Assembly (NCBI GenBank): GCA_045613685.1
Contig: JAZLBL010000036.1
Coordinates: 1-33,017 of the forward strand
DNA: 33,017 nucleotides
Source of the DNA: Fimenecus sp045613685
GTDB lineage: Bacteria > Bacillota > Clostridia > Oscillospirales > Acutalibacteraceae
Reading direction: 5' to 3'
Shown: positions 8,731 through 17,107 of the stretch, in pieces
Layout of the letters: every line of letters begins with the position of its first letter
Numbering within the stretch: position 1 is the stretch's first letter
Notes under the pieces: model-generated
Databases searched by the model: none
Told to the model about the DNA's origin: nothing
Seen by the model: only the letters and a program-made list of their open reading frames with translations
Made by a program: the position numbers and the translations under genes

Positions 8731-10692
8731 TTAAATGTCAAGATTTTGTACATACTTAGCGTTCTTTTCAATAAATTCTCTTCTTGGTTCAACCTTATCA
8801 CCCATAAGAATTGAGAATGTTTCGTCTGCTTCCATAGCATCTTCAAGTGTTACTCGAAGCATTGTGCGAGTTGCAGGGTCCATTGTTGTTTCCCACAACT
8901 GTTCAGGGTCCATTTCACCGAGACCCTTATATCTCTGAATGTCACAATTTTGTCCCATTTCTTCGATTAATGCATCTCTTTGTTCATCTGAGAAAGCATA
9001 TTCATGACGCTTACCTTTACTTACCTTGAAAAGTGGTGGTTGAGCGATATAAATAAATCCACCATCAATCAAATCTCTCATATATCTGAAGAAGAATGTG
9101 AGAAGAAGTGTTCTGATATGTTGACCGTCAACGTCGGCATCGGCCATAATAACAATTTTGTGATAACGGAGTTTTTCAATATTGAATTCTTCACCGATAC
9201 CAGTACCAAGTGCAGTAACAACTGGTGTTAACTTGTCATTACCGATAACCTTATCAATTCTTGCCTTTTCAACGTTGAGCATTTTACCCCAAAGTGGAAG
9301 AATTGCCTGAATTCTGTTATCTCTGCCTTCTTTTGCAGAGCCACCCGCAGAGTCACCTTCGACGATGAAAATTTCAGTATTTTCAGGGTTTTTATCAATA
9401 CAGTCTGCAAGCTTACCAGGAAGTGAGTTTCCTTCAAGTGCTGATTTTCTTCTTGCACTGTCTCTTGCTTTTCTTGCAGCTTCACGAGCACGAGATGCAT
9501 CAAGTGCTTTGTTGAAAATTGCCTTTGCCGCCTGTGGATTTTCTTCAAAATATGTCATAAGCTTTTCATACATCATCTTTGACACGATTGTCTGCATTTC
9601 TGTATTACCGAGCTTACCTTTTGTCTGTCCTTCAAATTCTGCTTCTGTAAGTTTTACGCTGATAACTGCTGTAAGACCTTCACGAACATCATCACCTGAA
9701 AGGTTTTTATCGTTATCTTTGAGTAATTTAAATTTTCTACCATATTCGTTGAAAACTCTTGTGAGTGCAGTTTTGAAACCATTTTCGTGGGTACCACCAT
9801 CGATTGTACGAACACCATTAGCAAAACTCAAAATGATTTCATTGTAACCATCATTATATGAAATTGAAACTTCTGCACTTCTGTCGCCACTTACTGTTGT
9901 AAAGTGCATAATGTCATCTGTTACAGGTGTCAAACCACGGCTTGTGTTGATATAATCAACGAATGATTTAATACCACCTTCATAGCAGAATTCTTCTGTT
10001 ACAATATTTTCTTCGTCGCGTTTGTCTGTAAGTGTAATTGAAAGACCAGCGTTTAAGAAAGCCTGTTCACGAAGTCTTCTCTGTAAAACTTCATATTCAT
10101 AAACAGTTGTTTCTGTGAAAATTTCAGGGTCAGCTTTAAATTTAATGAATGTACCTGTTTCTTCTGTATCGCCGATAACTTTAAGGTCAGTAACAATATT
10201 ACCTCTTTCAAATCTTTGGTGATGAACATGTCCATTCTGACTAACTTCTACTTCAAACCATTCAGAAAGTGCGTTTACAACTGATGAACCAACACCATGA
10301 AGACCACCTGAAACTTTGTAACCACTACCACCGAATTTACCACCTGCGTGAAGAACTGTCAAAACAACAGTAACTGCAGGAAGTCCCTGCTGTTCATTGA
10401 TACCAACAGGAATACCACGACCATTGTCGCGTACTGTGATAATATCGTCAGGTAAAATCTCAACTTCAATGTGAGTACAATAACCTGCAAGTGCTTCGTC
10501 GATTGAGTTATCAACGATTTCATAAACTAAGTGATGAAGTCCTTTAGGTCCTGTTGAACCGATATACATACCCGGTCTTTTTCTAACTGCTTCAAGTCCT
10601 TCAAGAACCTGAATAGCAGACGCGTCGTATGTTTCGGTTACGACCGTATCCATAACTTCTTGTTCTTCAATGTTTTTAATCTGGTCGCTCAT
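8731..10692 (-). CDS. gyrB: DNA gyrase subunit B
   Basis: 653 residues, the length of a Gram-positive GyrB. It is the ATPase subunit: GHKL fold with DNSIDEA 61-67, RDNGRGIPV 88-96 and the ATP-lid 'GGLHGVGSS' 129-137. The TOPRIM domain has EGDSAGG 445-451 and the magnesium-binding DADVDG 518-523. The C-terminal 'QRYKGLGEM' motif is also present. RBS GGAGG lies before ATG 10692-10690. It is preceded by remB with a 27-bp gap and followed by gyrA, the arrangement common near oriC in Firmicutes. ParE is the main alternative, but pairing with a gyrA that has a GyrA-box argues for gyrase. Confidence 0.98.
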   Translation of the reverse strand: MSDQIKNIEEQEVMDTVVTETYDASAIQVLEGLEAVRKRPGMYIGSTGPKGLHHLVYEIVDNSIDEALAGYCTHIEVEILPDDIITVRDNGRGIPVGINEQQGLPAVTVVLTVLHAGGKFGGSGYKVSGGLHGVGSSVVNALSEWFEVEVSQNGHVHHQRFERGNIVTDLKVIGDTEETGTFIKFKADPEIFTETTVYEYEVLQRRLREQAFLNAGLSITLTDKRDEENIVTEEFCYEGGIKSFVDYINTSRGLTPVTDDIMHFTTVSGDRSAEVSISYNDGYNEIILSFANGVRTIDGGTHENGFKTALTRVFNEYGRKFKLLKDNDKNLSGDDVREGLTAVISVKLTEAEFEGQTKGKLGNTEMQTIVSKMMYEKLMTYFEENPQAAKAIFNKALDASRAREAARKARDSARRKSALEGNSLPGKLADCIDKNPENTEIFIVEGDSAGGSAKEGRDNRIQAILPLWGKMLNVEKARIDKVIGNDKLTPVVTALGTGIGEEFNIEKLRYHKIVIMADADVDGQHIRTLLLTFFFRYMRDLIDGGFIYIAQPPLFKVSKGKRHEYAFSDEQRDALIEEMGQNCDIQRYKGLGEMDPEQLWETTMDPATRTMLRVTLEDAMEADETFSILMGDKVEPRREFIEKNAKYVQNLDI

Positions 10693-10719
10693 TTTTTTCC
10701 TCCGTCAAAACTTTGACTT

Positions 10720-10977
10720 TTAAATATTTGCTTTTAATCTTTTAAATATTGTTGATGTATTAAATGGTGAGATATAAACTTTTCTGTCATCATTTTTTGT
10801 TGTTACCACAAAAGATTTTGGTAATTCTTCAAAAGATACAGTTATACATTCACCTTTTTTAGAAGCCGTGTTTATATATTCTCTTGTTGATTTCATAACA
10901 GTTGTATTATCAAGGTCAAAGATGCCTAAAATATCTTTGTCCAGAATAACTGTATCCTGACCAATATTCAAATACAT
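10720..10977 (-). CDS. remB: RemB-like (DUF370) DNA-binding regulator
   Basis: 85 residues, typical of the small DUF370 family. It starts 'MYLNIGQDTVILDKDILGIF' and contains the region about 'KSTREYINTA' that matches this family. In Bacillus subtilis remB (yaaB) sits in the same place between recF and gyrB; RemA/RemB proteins regulate matrix and osmolyte genes. The start codon shares one base with the recF stop (TGATG, A at 10977), so translation is coupled. Identification rests on size, sequence feel and exact synteny. The local regulon is unknown. Confidence 0.85.
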   Translation of the reverse strand: MYLNIGQDTVILDKDILGIFDLDNTTVMKSTREYINTASKKGECITVSFEELPKSFVVTTKNDDRKVYISPFNTSTIFKRLKANI

Positions 10978-12071
10978 CAGTCCACCGCTTTTCCGTTTTC
11001 TATTTTAAATACCTTGCCTGCGTGAAGACGAGAAATTGTCTCTTTTTCGCAACAGGTAATGAAAACTTGTTTTCCTGTCATTTTATTAAGAATATAATTT
11101 TGTCTTGTACTGTCAAGCTCACTCATAACATCATCAAGTAAAATTATGGGATGTTCGCCTTTTAAATCTTTGATAATTTCTGCTTCACCAAGTTTTAATG
11201 CAAGTGACGCACTTCTTTGTTGACCTTGTGAGCCGAATTTTCTCGCAGAAATACCATTTATTGAAATTTCAATGTCATCTCTGTGGGGTCCGTTTGTTGT
11301 ATTTTTAAGATACAAATCATTTGGACGATGCTTTAACATACTTTCAAAATATATTCTTGCAATATCTTGTCTGTCTTCACTTTCATATCTAACATTACTA
11401 AGATATTTAATTGTAAGTTCCTCTTTTTCACCTGAAATTCCGTTATAAATTTCACTTGCTTTAACTTGTAATTTTTTAATGTAATTAATTCTGTCAACAA
11501 TTACATCTGCACCTGCAAGAGCAATTTTTTCATCCCAGATATCAAGAGTATCTAAAAGTGAAGAATTTTCTGCTGCATTTTTGAGCAGTGCATTTTTTTG
11601 TGTTATCAGATGATTAAAATATGTAAGTTTTTTTGCATACACATTATCTGTCTGACTAATTGCAGTATCAATAAATTTTCTTCTGTTTATTGGTCCGTCT
11701 TTAATAAGAGATAAATGTATCGGTGAAAAAACAACGGCATAATATTTACCTATTAATTCTCTTGGTGACCCAAGATTTACACCATTAAGACTTGCCATTC
11801 GCTTTTTTTCAATAAAAATTGATGCATTGTTTTCACGAAGAGCAGTTTCAAAGCTCATTGAAATTTTTGAATTTTCACTGTCAAACTGAATAAGTTCATT
11901 ATCTTTTGAGTTTCTAAAACTTTTACACCCTGTAAAAAGCCAGATTGCTTCTAAAAGATTTGTTTTGCCTTGCCCATTCTGACCATATATAACATTTATC
12001 TCTTTGTGCGGAAAAATCCCCATAAAATCAATATTACGGAAATTTTCTATTTTTATTTCATTAACGTGCAT
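10977..12071 (-). CDS. recF: DNA replication and repair protein RecF
   Basis: 364 residues. It is an SMC-like ATPase that helps load RecA at gaps and stalled forks. Walker A GQNGQGKT is at 30-37, the ABC signature SQGQQRS at 281-287, and Walker B ends in D313-D314. The start ATG 12071-12069 shares one base with the S4-domain gene stop, with AGGTT upstream inside that gene. The order dnaN-yaaA-recF-remB-gyrB is the standard Firmicutes origin operon. The length is within the family range and no key residue is missing. Confidence 0.97.
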   Translation of the reverse strand: MHVNEIKIENFRNIDFMGIFPHKEINVIYGQNGQGKTNLLEAIWLFTGCKSFRNSKDNELIQFDSENSKISMSFETALRENNASIFIEKKRMASLNGVNLGSPRELIGKYYAVVFSPIHLSLIKDGPINRRKFIDTAISQTDNVYAKKLTYFNHLITQKNALLKNAAENSSLLDTLDIWDEKIALAGADVIVDRINYIKKLQVKASEIYNGISGEKEELTIKYLSNVRYESEDRQDIARIYFESMLKHRPNDLYLKNTTNGPHRDDIEISINGISARKFGSQGQQRSASLALKLGEAEIIKDLKGEHPIILLDDVMSELDSTRQNYILNKMTGKQVFITCCEKETISRLHAGKVFKIENGKAVD

Positions 12072-12313
12072 CAGATAACCTCATAAACAACGCCGTCAAA
12101 TTCAACCTTTTCACCAGAATGAATTTTTTTGCCACGAGCAGTGCAAATTTCACCATTAACTTTAACATCGCCTTCTTGAATGACGATTTTTGCATGACCA
12201 CCTGTCATAACTGCATTAACAAGTTTTAATAATGCATCAAGTCTGATGAAATCGCTATCTATTCCTATTTGTCTGTGCTCTTTTTGTTTGATTTTTGCTG
12301 AAATTTTTTTCAT
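12071..12313 (-). CDS. yaaA: S4-domain RNA-binding protein (YaaA)
   Basis: 80 residues forming one S4 RNA-binding domain: 'FIRLDALLKLVNAVMTGG' is the alpha-helical half and 'VKVNGEICTARGKKI' the conserved strand-turn. It matches the YaaA/RlbA family encoded between dnaN and recF; a ribosome-linked role has been suggested for the family but the precise function is not settled. The start lies one base after the dnaN stop, with the RBS AAGGATG inside the end of dnaN, and its stop overlaps recF. An unusually basic N-terminus (KKISAKIKQKEH) suits RNA contact. Confidence 0.9.
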   Translation of the reverse strand: MKKISAKIKQKEHRQIGIDSDFIRLDALLKLVNAVMTGGHAKIVIQEGDVKVNGEICTARGKKIHSGEKVEFDGVVYEVI

Positions 12314-12314
12314 A

Positions 12315-13436
12315 TTAGTTCATCCTTACAGGAAGTACCATAAACAAGAAACTTCTTTCATAGATGAGTGAACCATCATCTTCTGGTACCATAATAATAG
12401 GAGAAGTTGCACCGTTAAGACGAAGTGTTATTTCATCTGTATCGCAAACTTTGAGAGCATCAAGAAGATATTTATTGTTGAAACCAATTTCAACTCTTTC
12501 ACCTTGAATGTCTGCAAGAATTCTGTCATTTGCAGTACCAAGTGCAGTTGTACTTGAAATTCTTATTGATTCTGAATCAAAAATACATCTTACATAACTC
12601 TTTATTCTTTCAGTAATAATAAGTGATGTTCTTTCAATACTGCTAATAAGATTTCTTGTATTAACTTTAACTTCTGTCTTTGCAGTTGATAAAATTGCTG
12701 CTTTATAATTTAAAAATTCACCTTCAAGAAGACGAGAAATAATTACATAATTACCACATTCAAAGAGAATATGACGAGAAGCAACAACCATTGAAATTGT
12801 TTCGCAATTATCATTAATAAGTTTTACAACTTCATTAAGTGTTTTCTTTGGAACAACAAAGATTTTTTCTTCGCCGTTATAATCAATTTTTTCGTTTCTG
12901 ATAGCAAGTTTATAACCATCAACTGAAACAAGACGGATATTACCACTTGCAACTTCAAAACGAACACCTGTGTGAATTACTTTTGAATCGTTTTCTGCAG
13001 CAGCAAAAATTGTTTTCTTAACCATATCTTTAAGAATTTCGCCACCAACTACAATTGGAAAACCACCTGAAACTGATGGAAGTTCAGGATAATCAGCTTC
13101 TGAAAAGCCCATAATTGAAAATTCTGAATCACCACTCTTAATTTTGCAGATAAGACGGTCATCACATTCAATTGAAACAAGGTCATCAGGAACATTTCTC
13201 AAAATGTCGCAAAGAATTTTTGCATTGAGAATAATACTACCAGTTTGTTCAACGCGACCTGCAACAGATGTAATAATACCAACTTCAAGGTCATAACCTG
13301 TGAGCATAATTCTGTCGTTTTCTGCTTTTATTAAGATACCTTCAATTGTTGGAAGGTTTGATGATTTTGTAGATGTTGCTCTTTGAACATTCATACAAGC
13401 TTCGCTGAGAATTTGTGAGGAACAGATAAATTTCAT
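12315..13436 (-). CDS. dnaN: DNA polymerase III beta sliding clamp
   Basis: 373 residues from the preferred start. The ring-shaped dimer tethers the polymerase to DNA; the three repeated clamp domains span the length, and the C-terminus ends in the typical 'LPVRMN' (family PMR.). I place the start at ATG 13436-13434, giving MKFICSSQ. An ATG two codons earlier (13442-13440) lies just one base from the GGAG ribosome-binding site, too close, while 13436 has seven bases. It is separated from dnaA by about 210 bp that hold origin motifs rather than a gene. Its promoter was not identified with confidence. Confidence 0.97.
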   Translation of the reverse strand: MKFICSSQILSEACMNVQRATSTKSSNLPTIEGILIKAENDRIMLTGYDLEVGIITSVAGRVEQTGSIILNAKILCDILRNVPDDLVSIECDDRLICKIKSGDSEFSIMGFSEADYPELPSVSGGFPIVVGGEILKDMVKKTIFAAAENDSKVIHTGVRFEVASGNIRLVSVDGYKLAIRNEKIDYNGEEKIFVVPKKTLNEVVKLINDNCETISMVVASRHILFECGNYVIISRLLEGEFLNYKAAILSTAKTEVKVNTRNLISSIERTSLIITERIKSYVRCIFDSESIRISSTTALGTANDRILADIQGERVEIGFNNKYLLDALKVCDTDEITLRLNGATSPIIMVPEDDGSLIYERSFLFMVLPVRMN

Positions 13437-13649
13437 AAACATTCTCCTTTAAAAGAATAAAAATAATAAAAAGAATAGTATTAGTAGTAGAGTCGGTTTA
13501 AACTGTCGAAAACTCTGTTTTTTCTTTATTTATAAGGCTTAACAGGATTTTTTTATGTTTTGAAAAGTCGTTAATGGATTGTCAAAACAAAAGTTATAAA
13601 CTAACTTGTTGAAAACTTGATTGTTGAAACTTTGAAAAGTGTCGAAATC
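13437..13649. other. dnaA-dnaN intergenic region, probable part of bipartite oriC
   Basis: 213 bp without a gene. It carries repeated TGTYGAAA-type 9/10-mers in one orientation: TGTCGAAAAC 13504-13513, TGTTGAAAAC 13607-13616, TGTTGAAAC 13622-13630 and TGTCGAAAT 13640-13648, plus two TTTGAAAAG. The reverse complement, TTTTCAACA, differs from the DnaA box TTATCCACA at two positions. In Bacillus the origin is split around dnaA in the same way. No perfect DnaA box is present, so the assignment rests on location and clustering. Confidence 0.5.
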
Positions 13650-14969
13650 TTAGTCATTAATATTCTTAATAATTTCGTTAATCAAGTTTTTATATTTTGA
13701 ATCAGAATTGATTTTATTCTGAACATTTTTAAGTGAAGAGTTAACAGTTGAATGGTTTCTTCCAAAGACTTTACCAACTTCATCCTGAGATAAATCAGTA
13801 ATTTCTCTGATAATATACATTGCAGCCTGTCTTGCGTTGTTAATGTTAGCATCACGACGCTCACTTTTAAGTTGTTCAGCTGTAACGCCAAATGTAAAAG
13901 ATACTTTTTCAAGAATATTATCAATTACAACACCGATTGGTTGACTTGTAATAAGAATATCTTTAAGAACTTCTTTTGCAACTTCAATAGTTGGTGAAAC
14001 ATCATTGAATGAGCAATAAGCATAAATATTTTTAACTGCTGAACCCATCTGACGAACATTACTTTTGATATTTTCTGCAATAAAACCACAAACATCATTT
14101 GGTAATTCAAAACGAAGTCCGTTTGCTTTATCTTTAATGATTGCAACTCTTGTCTCAAAATCAGGTGGTTGAATATCACAAAGAAGACCACTTTCAAATC
14201 TTGTTTTAAGTCTGTCTTCAATTTTTGGAATAGCACTTGGTGGCTTGTCCGATGTTAATACAATCTGTTTTCCTGCTTTGATTAAAGTATCAAAAGTGTG
14301 GAAAATTTCTTCTTCTGTTTGTGCTTTGCCTGCAATAAATTGAATATCGTCAATAAGTAAAGCATCACAGGTTCTATATTTATTATGTAAATCGTGAGTT
14401 GTTTTTGTCTGCAATGCAAAATAGAGTTCGTTAGTGAGATTTTCACTTGTTGTATAAACAATGTTTGCATCTGGATTATTACTCTTAATTTTTTCAATAA
14501 TTGCATTGAGAAGGTGAGTTTTGCCAAGTCCTGAGTTTCCATAAATGAAAAGTGGATTAAAAACTGACCCCGGAGTTTCTGCAACTCTCATTGATGCAGT
14601 ATAAGCAAATTTATTTGATGGACCAACAACGAAATTATTGAATGTAAGTTTTGCGTTTTCAATATTTGAATAACTTGACCCATTAGAATTTGAATTGTTT
14701 TCGTCGCTTTTTTCGTTTGGAACATTTTCAAAAGGAATAAGTTCAATTTCAACATTGAAACCTAAAACATTATAAAAACCGTCTTCAATAAGTTGACGAT
14801 ATTTATCCATAATCAAATCAATTTTAAAGCCTGGTGCCGCAATAATAACTCTTTCGGATTCAAGTTTGATAAGCTTTAATGGTTCAATCCACATATTATA
14901 TGCGATTGTATTCATATTTTCTCTGCAATAATCACAGACAGCTTGCCAAAATTCTGAATATGAGTTCAC
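13650..14969 (-). CDS. dnaA: Chromosomal replication initiator DnaA
   Basis: 439 residues. The start is GTG 14969-14967 with AAGGAAG upstream. Domain I (1-80) is followed by a short Asn/Ser-rich linker (about 85-103), the AAA+ domain with Walker A GNSGLGKTH 144-152 and Walker B DDIQF 207-211, and the C-terminal helix-turn-helix with GRNHSTV 403-409, the DnaA-box reading motif. It opens oriC as an ATP-bound filament and autoregulates. An extended -10 promoter and a 115-nt leader lie upstream. Gene order and orientation are standard for an origin. Confidence 0.98.
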   Translation of the reverse strand: MNSYSEFWQAVCDYCRENMNTIAYNMWIEPLKLIKLESERVIIAAPGFKIDLIMDKYRQLIEDGFYNVLGFNVEIELIPFENVPNEKSDENNSNSNGSSYSNIENAKLTFNNFVVGPSNKFAYTASMRVAETPGSVFNPLFIYGNSGLGKTHLLNAIIEKIKSNNPDANIVYTTSENLTNELYFALQTKTTHDLHNKYRTCDALLIDDIQFIAGKAQTEEEIFHTFDTLIKAGKQIVLTSDKPPSAIPKIEDRLKTRFESGLLCDIQPPDFETRVAIIKDKANGLRFELPNDVCGFIAENIKSNVRQMGSAVKNIYAYCSFNDVSPTIEVAKEVLKDILITSQPIGVVIDNILEKVSFTFGVTAEQLKSERRDANINNARQAAMYIIREITDLSQDEVGKVFGRNHSTVNSSLKNVQNKINSDSKYKNLINEIIKNIND

Positions 14970-15025
14970 TTAAATCTTCCTTTCATTATTTTTTATAAAA
15001 ACAGGTAAAATGCTGTAATTTCAAT

Positions 15026-15050
15026 AAAAACCGCTTTATTTTGCGTTTTT
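15026..15050 (-). promoter_or_regulatory. Terminator-like hairpin in the dnaA leader
   Basis: Read on the minus strand, AAAAACGC pairs with GCGGTTTTT (one bulged G) around an AAAATAAA loop and ends in a U run, between the dnaA start point and gene. The stem is short and AT-rich, so attenuation is only a possibility. Confidence 0.3.
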
Positions 15051-15090
15051 GGTGAATATAAGTGTACTTGCCCACTATCACACATAATCA

Positions 15091-15119
15091 ATTTTAGCAC
15101 ACTTTAAAACGAATTTCAA
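15091..15119 (-). promoter_or_regulatory. dnaA promoter (sigma-70 type, extended -10)
   Basis: Minus strand: TTGAAA (15119-15114), a 17-bp spacer, then TAAAAT (15096-15091), with TG one base upstream of the -10, an extended -10. The expected start near 15084 gives a leader of about 115 nt. Confidence 0.7.
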
Positions 15120-15314
15120 TGAATTTTAAAGGAAAAATTAAATAAATATACATATATTATATATATATAAATAGTGCAACTTTTCGAAAATTTAAAAATT
15201 AAAATAATTTTTTTAAGCAAGGTTTTCAACATAAAACACAATATATTGTTGAAAACTTTGTTTTTTTATTATGAAACCCAAATATATTGACTTTTTTGAT
15301 GTATTTTTTTTAAG

Positions 15315-15343
15315 TTGACAAGTTGACAAAATTTTTATATAAT
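15315..15343 (+). promoter_or_regulatory. Consensus promoter for rpmH-rnpA operon
   Basis: Perfect TTGACA (15315-15320), 17-bp spacer, perfect TATAAT (15338-15343). A second TTGACA overlaps the spacer at 15323-15328, making a direct repeat AGTTGACA. Transcription should start near 15350, about 50 nt before rpmH. Confidence 0.9.
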
Positions 15344-15400
15344 GTCTATCCGCAGATATTTTTACATGTGTGACTATTAAATGAAACGGAGGAGTAAATA

Positions 15401-15535
15401 ATGAAGAGAACTTATCAGCCTAAAAAGCGTCATCGCAAGATGGAACACGGCTTCCGTAAGAGAATGTCTGACAGAAATGGCAGAAAGGTACTTGCTCGTA
15501 GAAGAGCTAAGGGCAGAAAGCAGTTGACATATTAA
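15401..15535 (+). CDS. rpmH: 50S ribosomal protein L34
   Basis: 44 residues, start ATG behind GGAGGAG. It begins MKRTYQPKKRHRK and continues with GFRKRMSDRNGRKVLARRRAKGRK, the near-invariant L34 sequence; it is one of the smallest and most basic ribosomal proteins. It is the first gene of the rightward operon next to the origin, driven by the consensus promoter at 15315. rnpA follows after 24 bp, the usual rpmH-rnpA pair. Confidence 0.99.
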   Translation: MKRTYQPKKRHRKMEHGFRKRMSDRNGRKVLARRRAKGRKQLTY

Positions 15536-15559
15536 TTTGTCAATGAAGGTTTTTAAAAA

Positions 15560-15910
15560 GTGAAACGGACAGTAACATTAAAAGAAAATTGCGATTTTCG
15601 CAGACTGTACGGCAAAGGTAAATCATTTCAATCTCCTGCACTGGTTTCTTATGTGATGAAAAACCGTGCGGGAATTTGTCGTATCGGGATAACTACTTCA
15701 AAAAAGATTGGTAATGCAGTTGAAAGAAATCGTTCAAGACGAGTTATTCGTGCAGCTTATGGTGAAATTGAAGATAGAATAAACGGTAATTATGATTTCG
15801 TATTTGTTGCAAGGTCAAGAACAAAATATCAAAAAAGCACACAGATAGCACAATTAATGCTTTCACAGTTAAAGGAAGCAGGTGTAATTGATGAAACAGT
15901 TCATAATTAA
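15560..15910 (+). CDS. rnpA: Ribonuclease P protein component
   Basis: 116 residues. The basic protein cofactor of RNase P, which trims tRNA 5' ends. It starts at GTG 15560 with GAAGG upstream. The RNR signature is present as 'AVERNRSRRVIRAAY' (about 53-67), and 'RIGITTSKKIGNAVERNR' is the conserved core. Its last 20 bases overlap the following yidD start, which implies coupled translation. Length is normal. The RNase P RNA gene is not in this window. Confidence 0.96.
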   Translation: MKRTVTLKENCDFRRLYGKGKSFQSPALVSYVMKNRAGICRIGITTSKKIGNAVERNRSRRVIRAAYGEIEDRINGNYDFVFVARSRTKYQKSTQIAQLMLSQLKEAGVIDETVHN

Positions 15911-16118
15911 ATCTATAAGGTTTTATCAAAGAAAAATATCACCTTTGTTCGGGCCAAAATGCCGTTATTATCCAACCTGTTCGCAATATGCAATACAAGC
16001 AGTTGAAATTCACGGAGTCTTAAAAGGCTCTGTTCTTGCTGTATTAAGACTTTTAAGATGTAATCCCCTTTTTCCCGGCGGGTATGACCCAGTTCCCGAG
16101 AAAAAACAAAAAAAGTGA
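15891..16118 (+). CDS. yidD: Membrane protein insertion efficiency factor YidD
   Basis: 75 residues from ATG 15891; a TTG codon just before it could also serve. The family signature is clear: 'CRYYPTCSQYAIQAVEIHG' with conserved cysteines, then 'RCNPLFPGGYDPVP'. YidD is a small inner-face membrane-associated protein that aids YidC/Sec-dependent insertion. It overlaps rnpA and precedes yidC, the standard rnpA-yidD-yidC arrangement. The tail is lysine-rich. Confidence 0.95.
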   Translation: MKQFIIKSIRFYQRKISPLFGPKCRYYPTCSQYAIQAVEIHGVLKGSVLAVLRLLRCNPLFPGGYDPVPEKKQKK

Positions 16119-16142
16119 GTCCAATAATTTTCGGAGGACAAA

Positions 16143-17105
16143 ATGTACGAATTTATTTATAACGTTTTTTCAGTACCATTTGGTTACATTATCGGCTTTT
16201 TTTATGATTTAAGTAATAATTACGTTTTATCATTGTTGCTTATGACGCTTTGCGTTAAGCTTATTTTACTCCCGTCCTCGATTAAGCAGCAAAAGAGTAT
16301 GGTTAAATCCCAAAGAATGCAACCAAAACTCAAAAGAATTAAAGAAAAATATGCTGGCAATCAGCAAAAAATCAATGAAGCTACACAAGAGCTTTATTCA
16401 AAAGAAGGCTATTCAGCTATGACTGGTGGTTGTTCAGGTCTTCTTATTCAGTTCCCTGTTATGATGGGCGTTTTCGCAGTAAACTACAGACTTTTATCTT
16501 ATGTTCTTAAAATTCCAAAGGAAACAATTGAAATTCTTAAAGCAGAAGTATTAAAACTTTCTGATTTGACAAATTATGAAAAACAGGAATTAAGACTTGA
16601 GCTTACTGCAATTACTCGTTTCGATGAACTTGATTTATCAGCTATTCCAGTTGAAACAGTAACAAAAATTAATGAATTTATCGATAATTTCCAACTTTTT
16701 GGAATTGACCTTTCAAGAACACCTGATACAAAAATGGGACTTGACGCTTTATGGCTTATCCCTATTCTTACAGGTGTAACTTCACTCGCAATGGGCGTTT
16801 ATACATGGCTCAGACAAAAGAAAACAAATCCTGAAATGGCAAATAACCCATCAATGGGTTGTATGTCACTTATGTCACCTGCAATGAGTGTTTATTTCTC
16901 ATTCTTGTTCCCTGCAAGCGTTGGTGTTTATATCATTATGTCAAGTGCACTTTCATTTGTTCAGATGCTTATCACAAATAAAGTGTTCACACCTAAAAAG
17001 ATGCTTGCTAAAGCAATGGTTGATGAGACAATTAACCGTCGTGCAAGAGAAAAGATACTTAAAAATGTTGCAGATACATTGGATGACAACAATACTGAGG
17101 TGTAA
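16143..17105 (+). CDS. yidC: Membrane protein insertase YidC
   Basis: 320 residues. It inserts proteins into the cytoplasmic membrane alone or with SecYEG. The hydrophobic N-terminus (about 8-45) leads to a basic cytoplasmic helical hairpin ('MQPKLKRIKEKYAGNQQKINEATQELY', interrupted here only by reading order), then TM segments around 98-122, 200-218 and 245-283. The 'GGCSGLLIQFPVMMGVF' segment is typical. There is no lipobox cysteine at the N-terminus, unlike SpoIIIJ/YidC2 of Bacillus, and the loop at about 125-195 is longer than in that family. RBS GGAGG precedes ATG 16143. jag follows after two bases. Confidence 0.95.
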   Translation: MYEFIYNVFSVPFGYIIGFFYDLSNNYVLSLLLMTLCVKLILLPSSIKQQKSMVKSQRMQPKLKRIKEKYAGNQQKINEATQELYSKEGYSAMTGGCSGLLIQFPVMMGVFAVNYRLLSYVLKIPKETIEILKAEVLKLSDLTNYEKQELRLELTAITRFDELDLSAIPVETVTKINEFIDNFQLFGIDLSRTPDTKMGLDALWLIPILTGVTSLAMGVYTWLRQKKTNPEMANNPSMGCMSLMSPAMSVYFSFLFPASVGVYIIMSSALSFVQMLITNKVFTPKKMLAKAMVDETINRRAREKILKNVADTLDDNNTEV

Positions 17106-17107
17106 AT

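Larger units (their letters stand above)
14970..15350. other. Probable oriC unwinding region between dnaA and rpmH
   Basis: Gene-free region from which genes diverge. It holds the dnaA promoter on the minus strand, a long AT tract around 15138-15215 (including an ATATATATAT run), and two facing TTTTCAACA/TGTTGAAAA motifs at 15222-15231 and 15247-15256 separated by 15 bp. AT-rich DNA beside initiator boxes is the expected form of a DNA-unwinding element. The boxes are not the canonical TTATCCACA. Confidence 0.65.

Noticed and set aside
9228..9548. Small opposite- or alternate-frame ORFs within gyrB, gyrA and mnmE
   Set aside because: They overlap well-supported genes, lack ribosome-binding sites and have compositions of frame-shadows.
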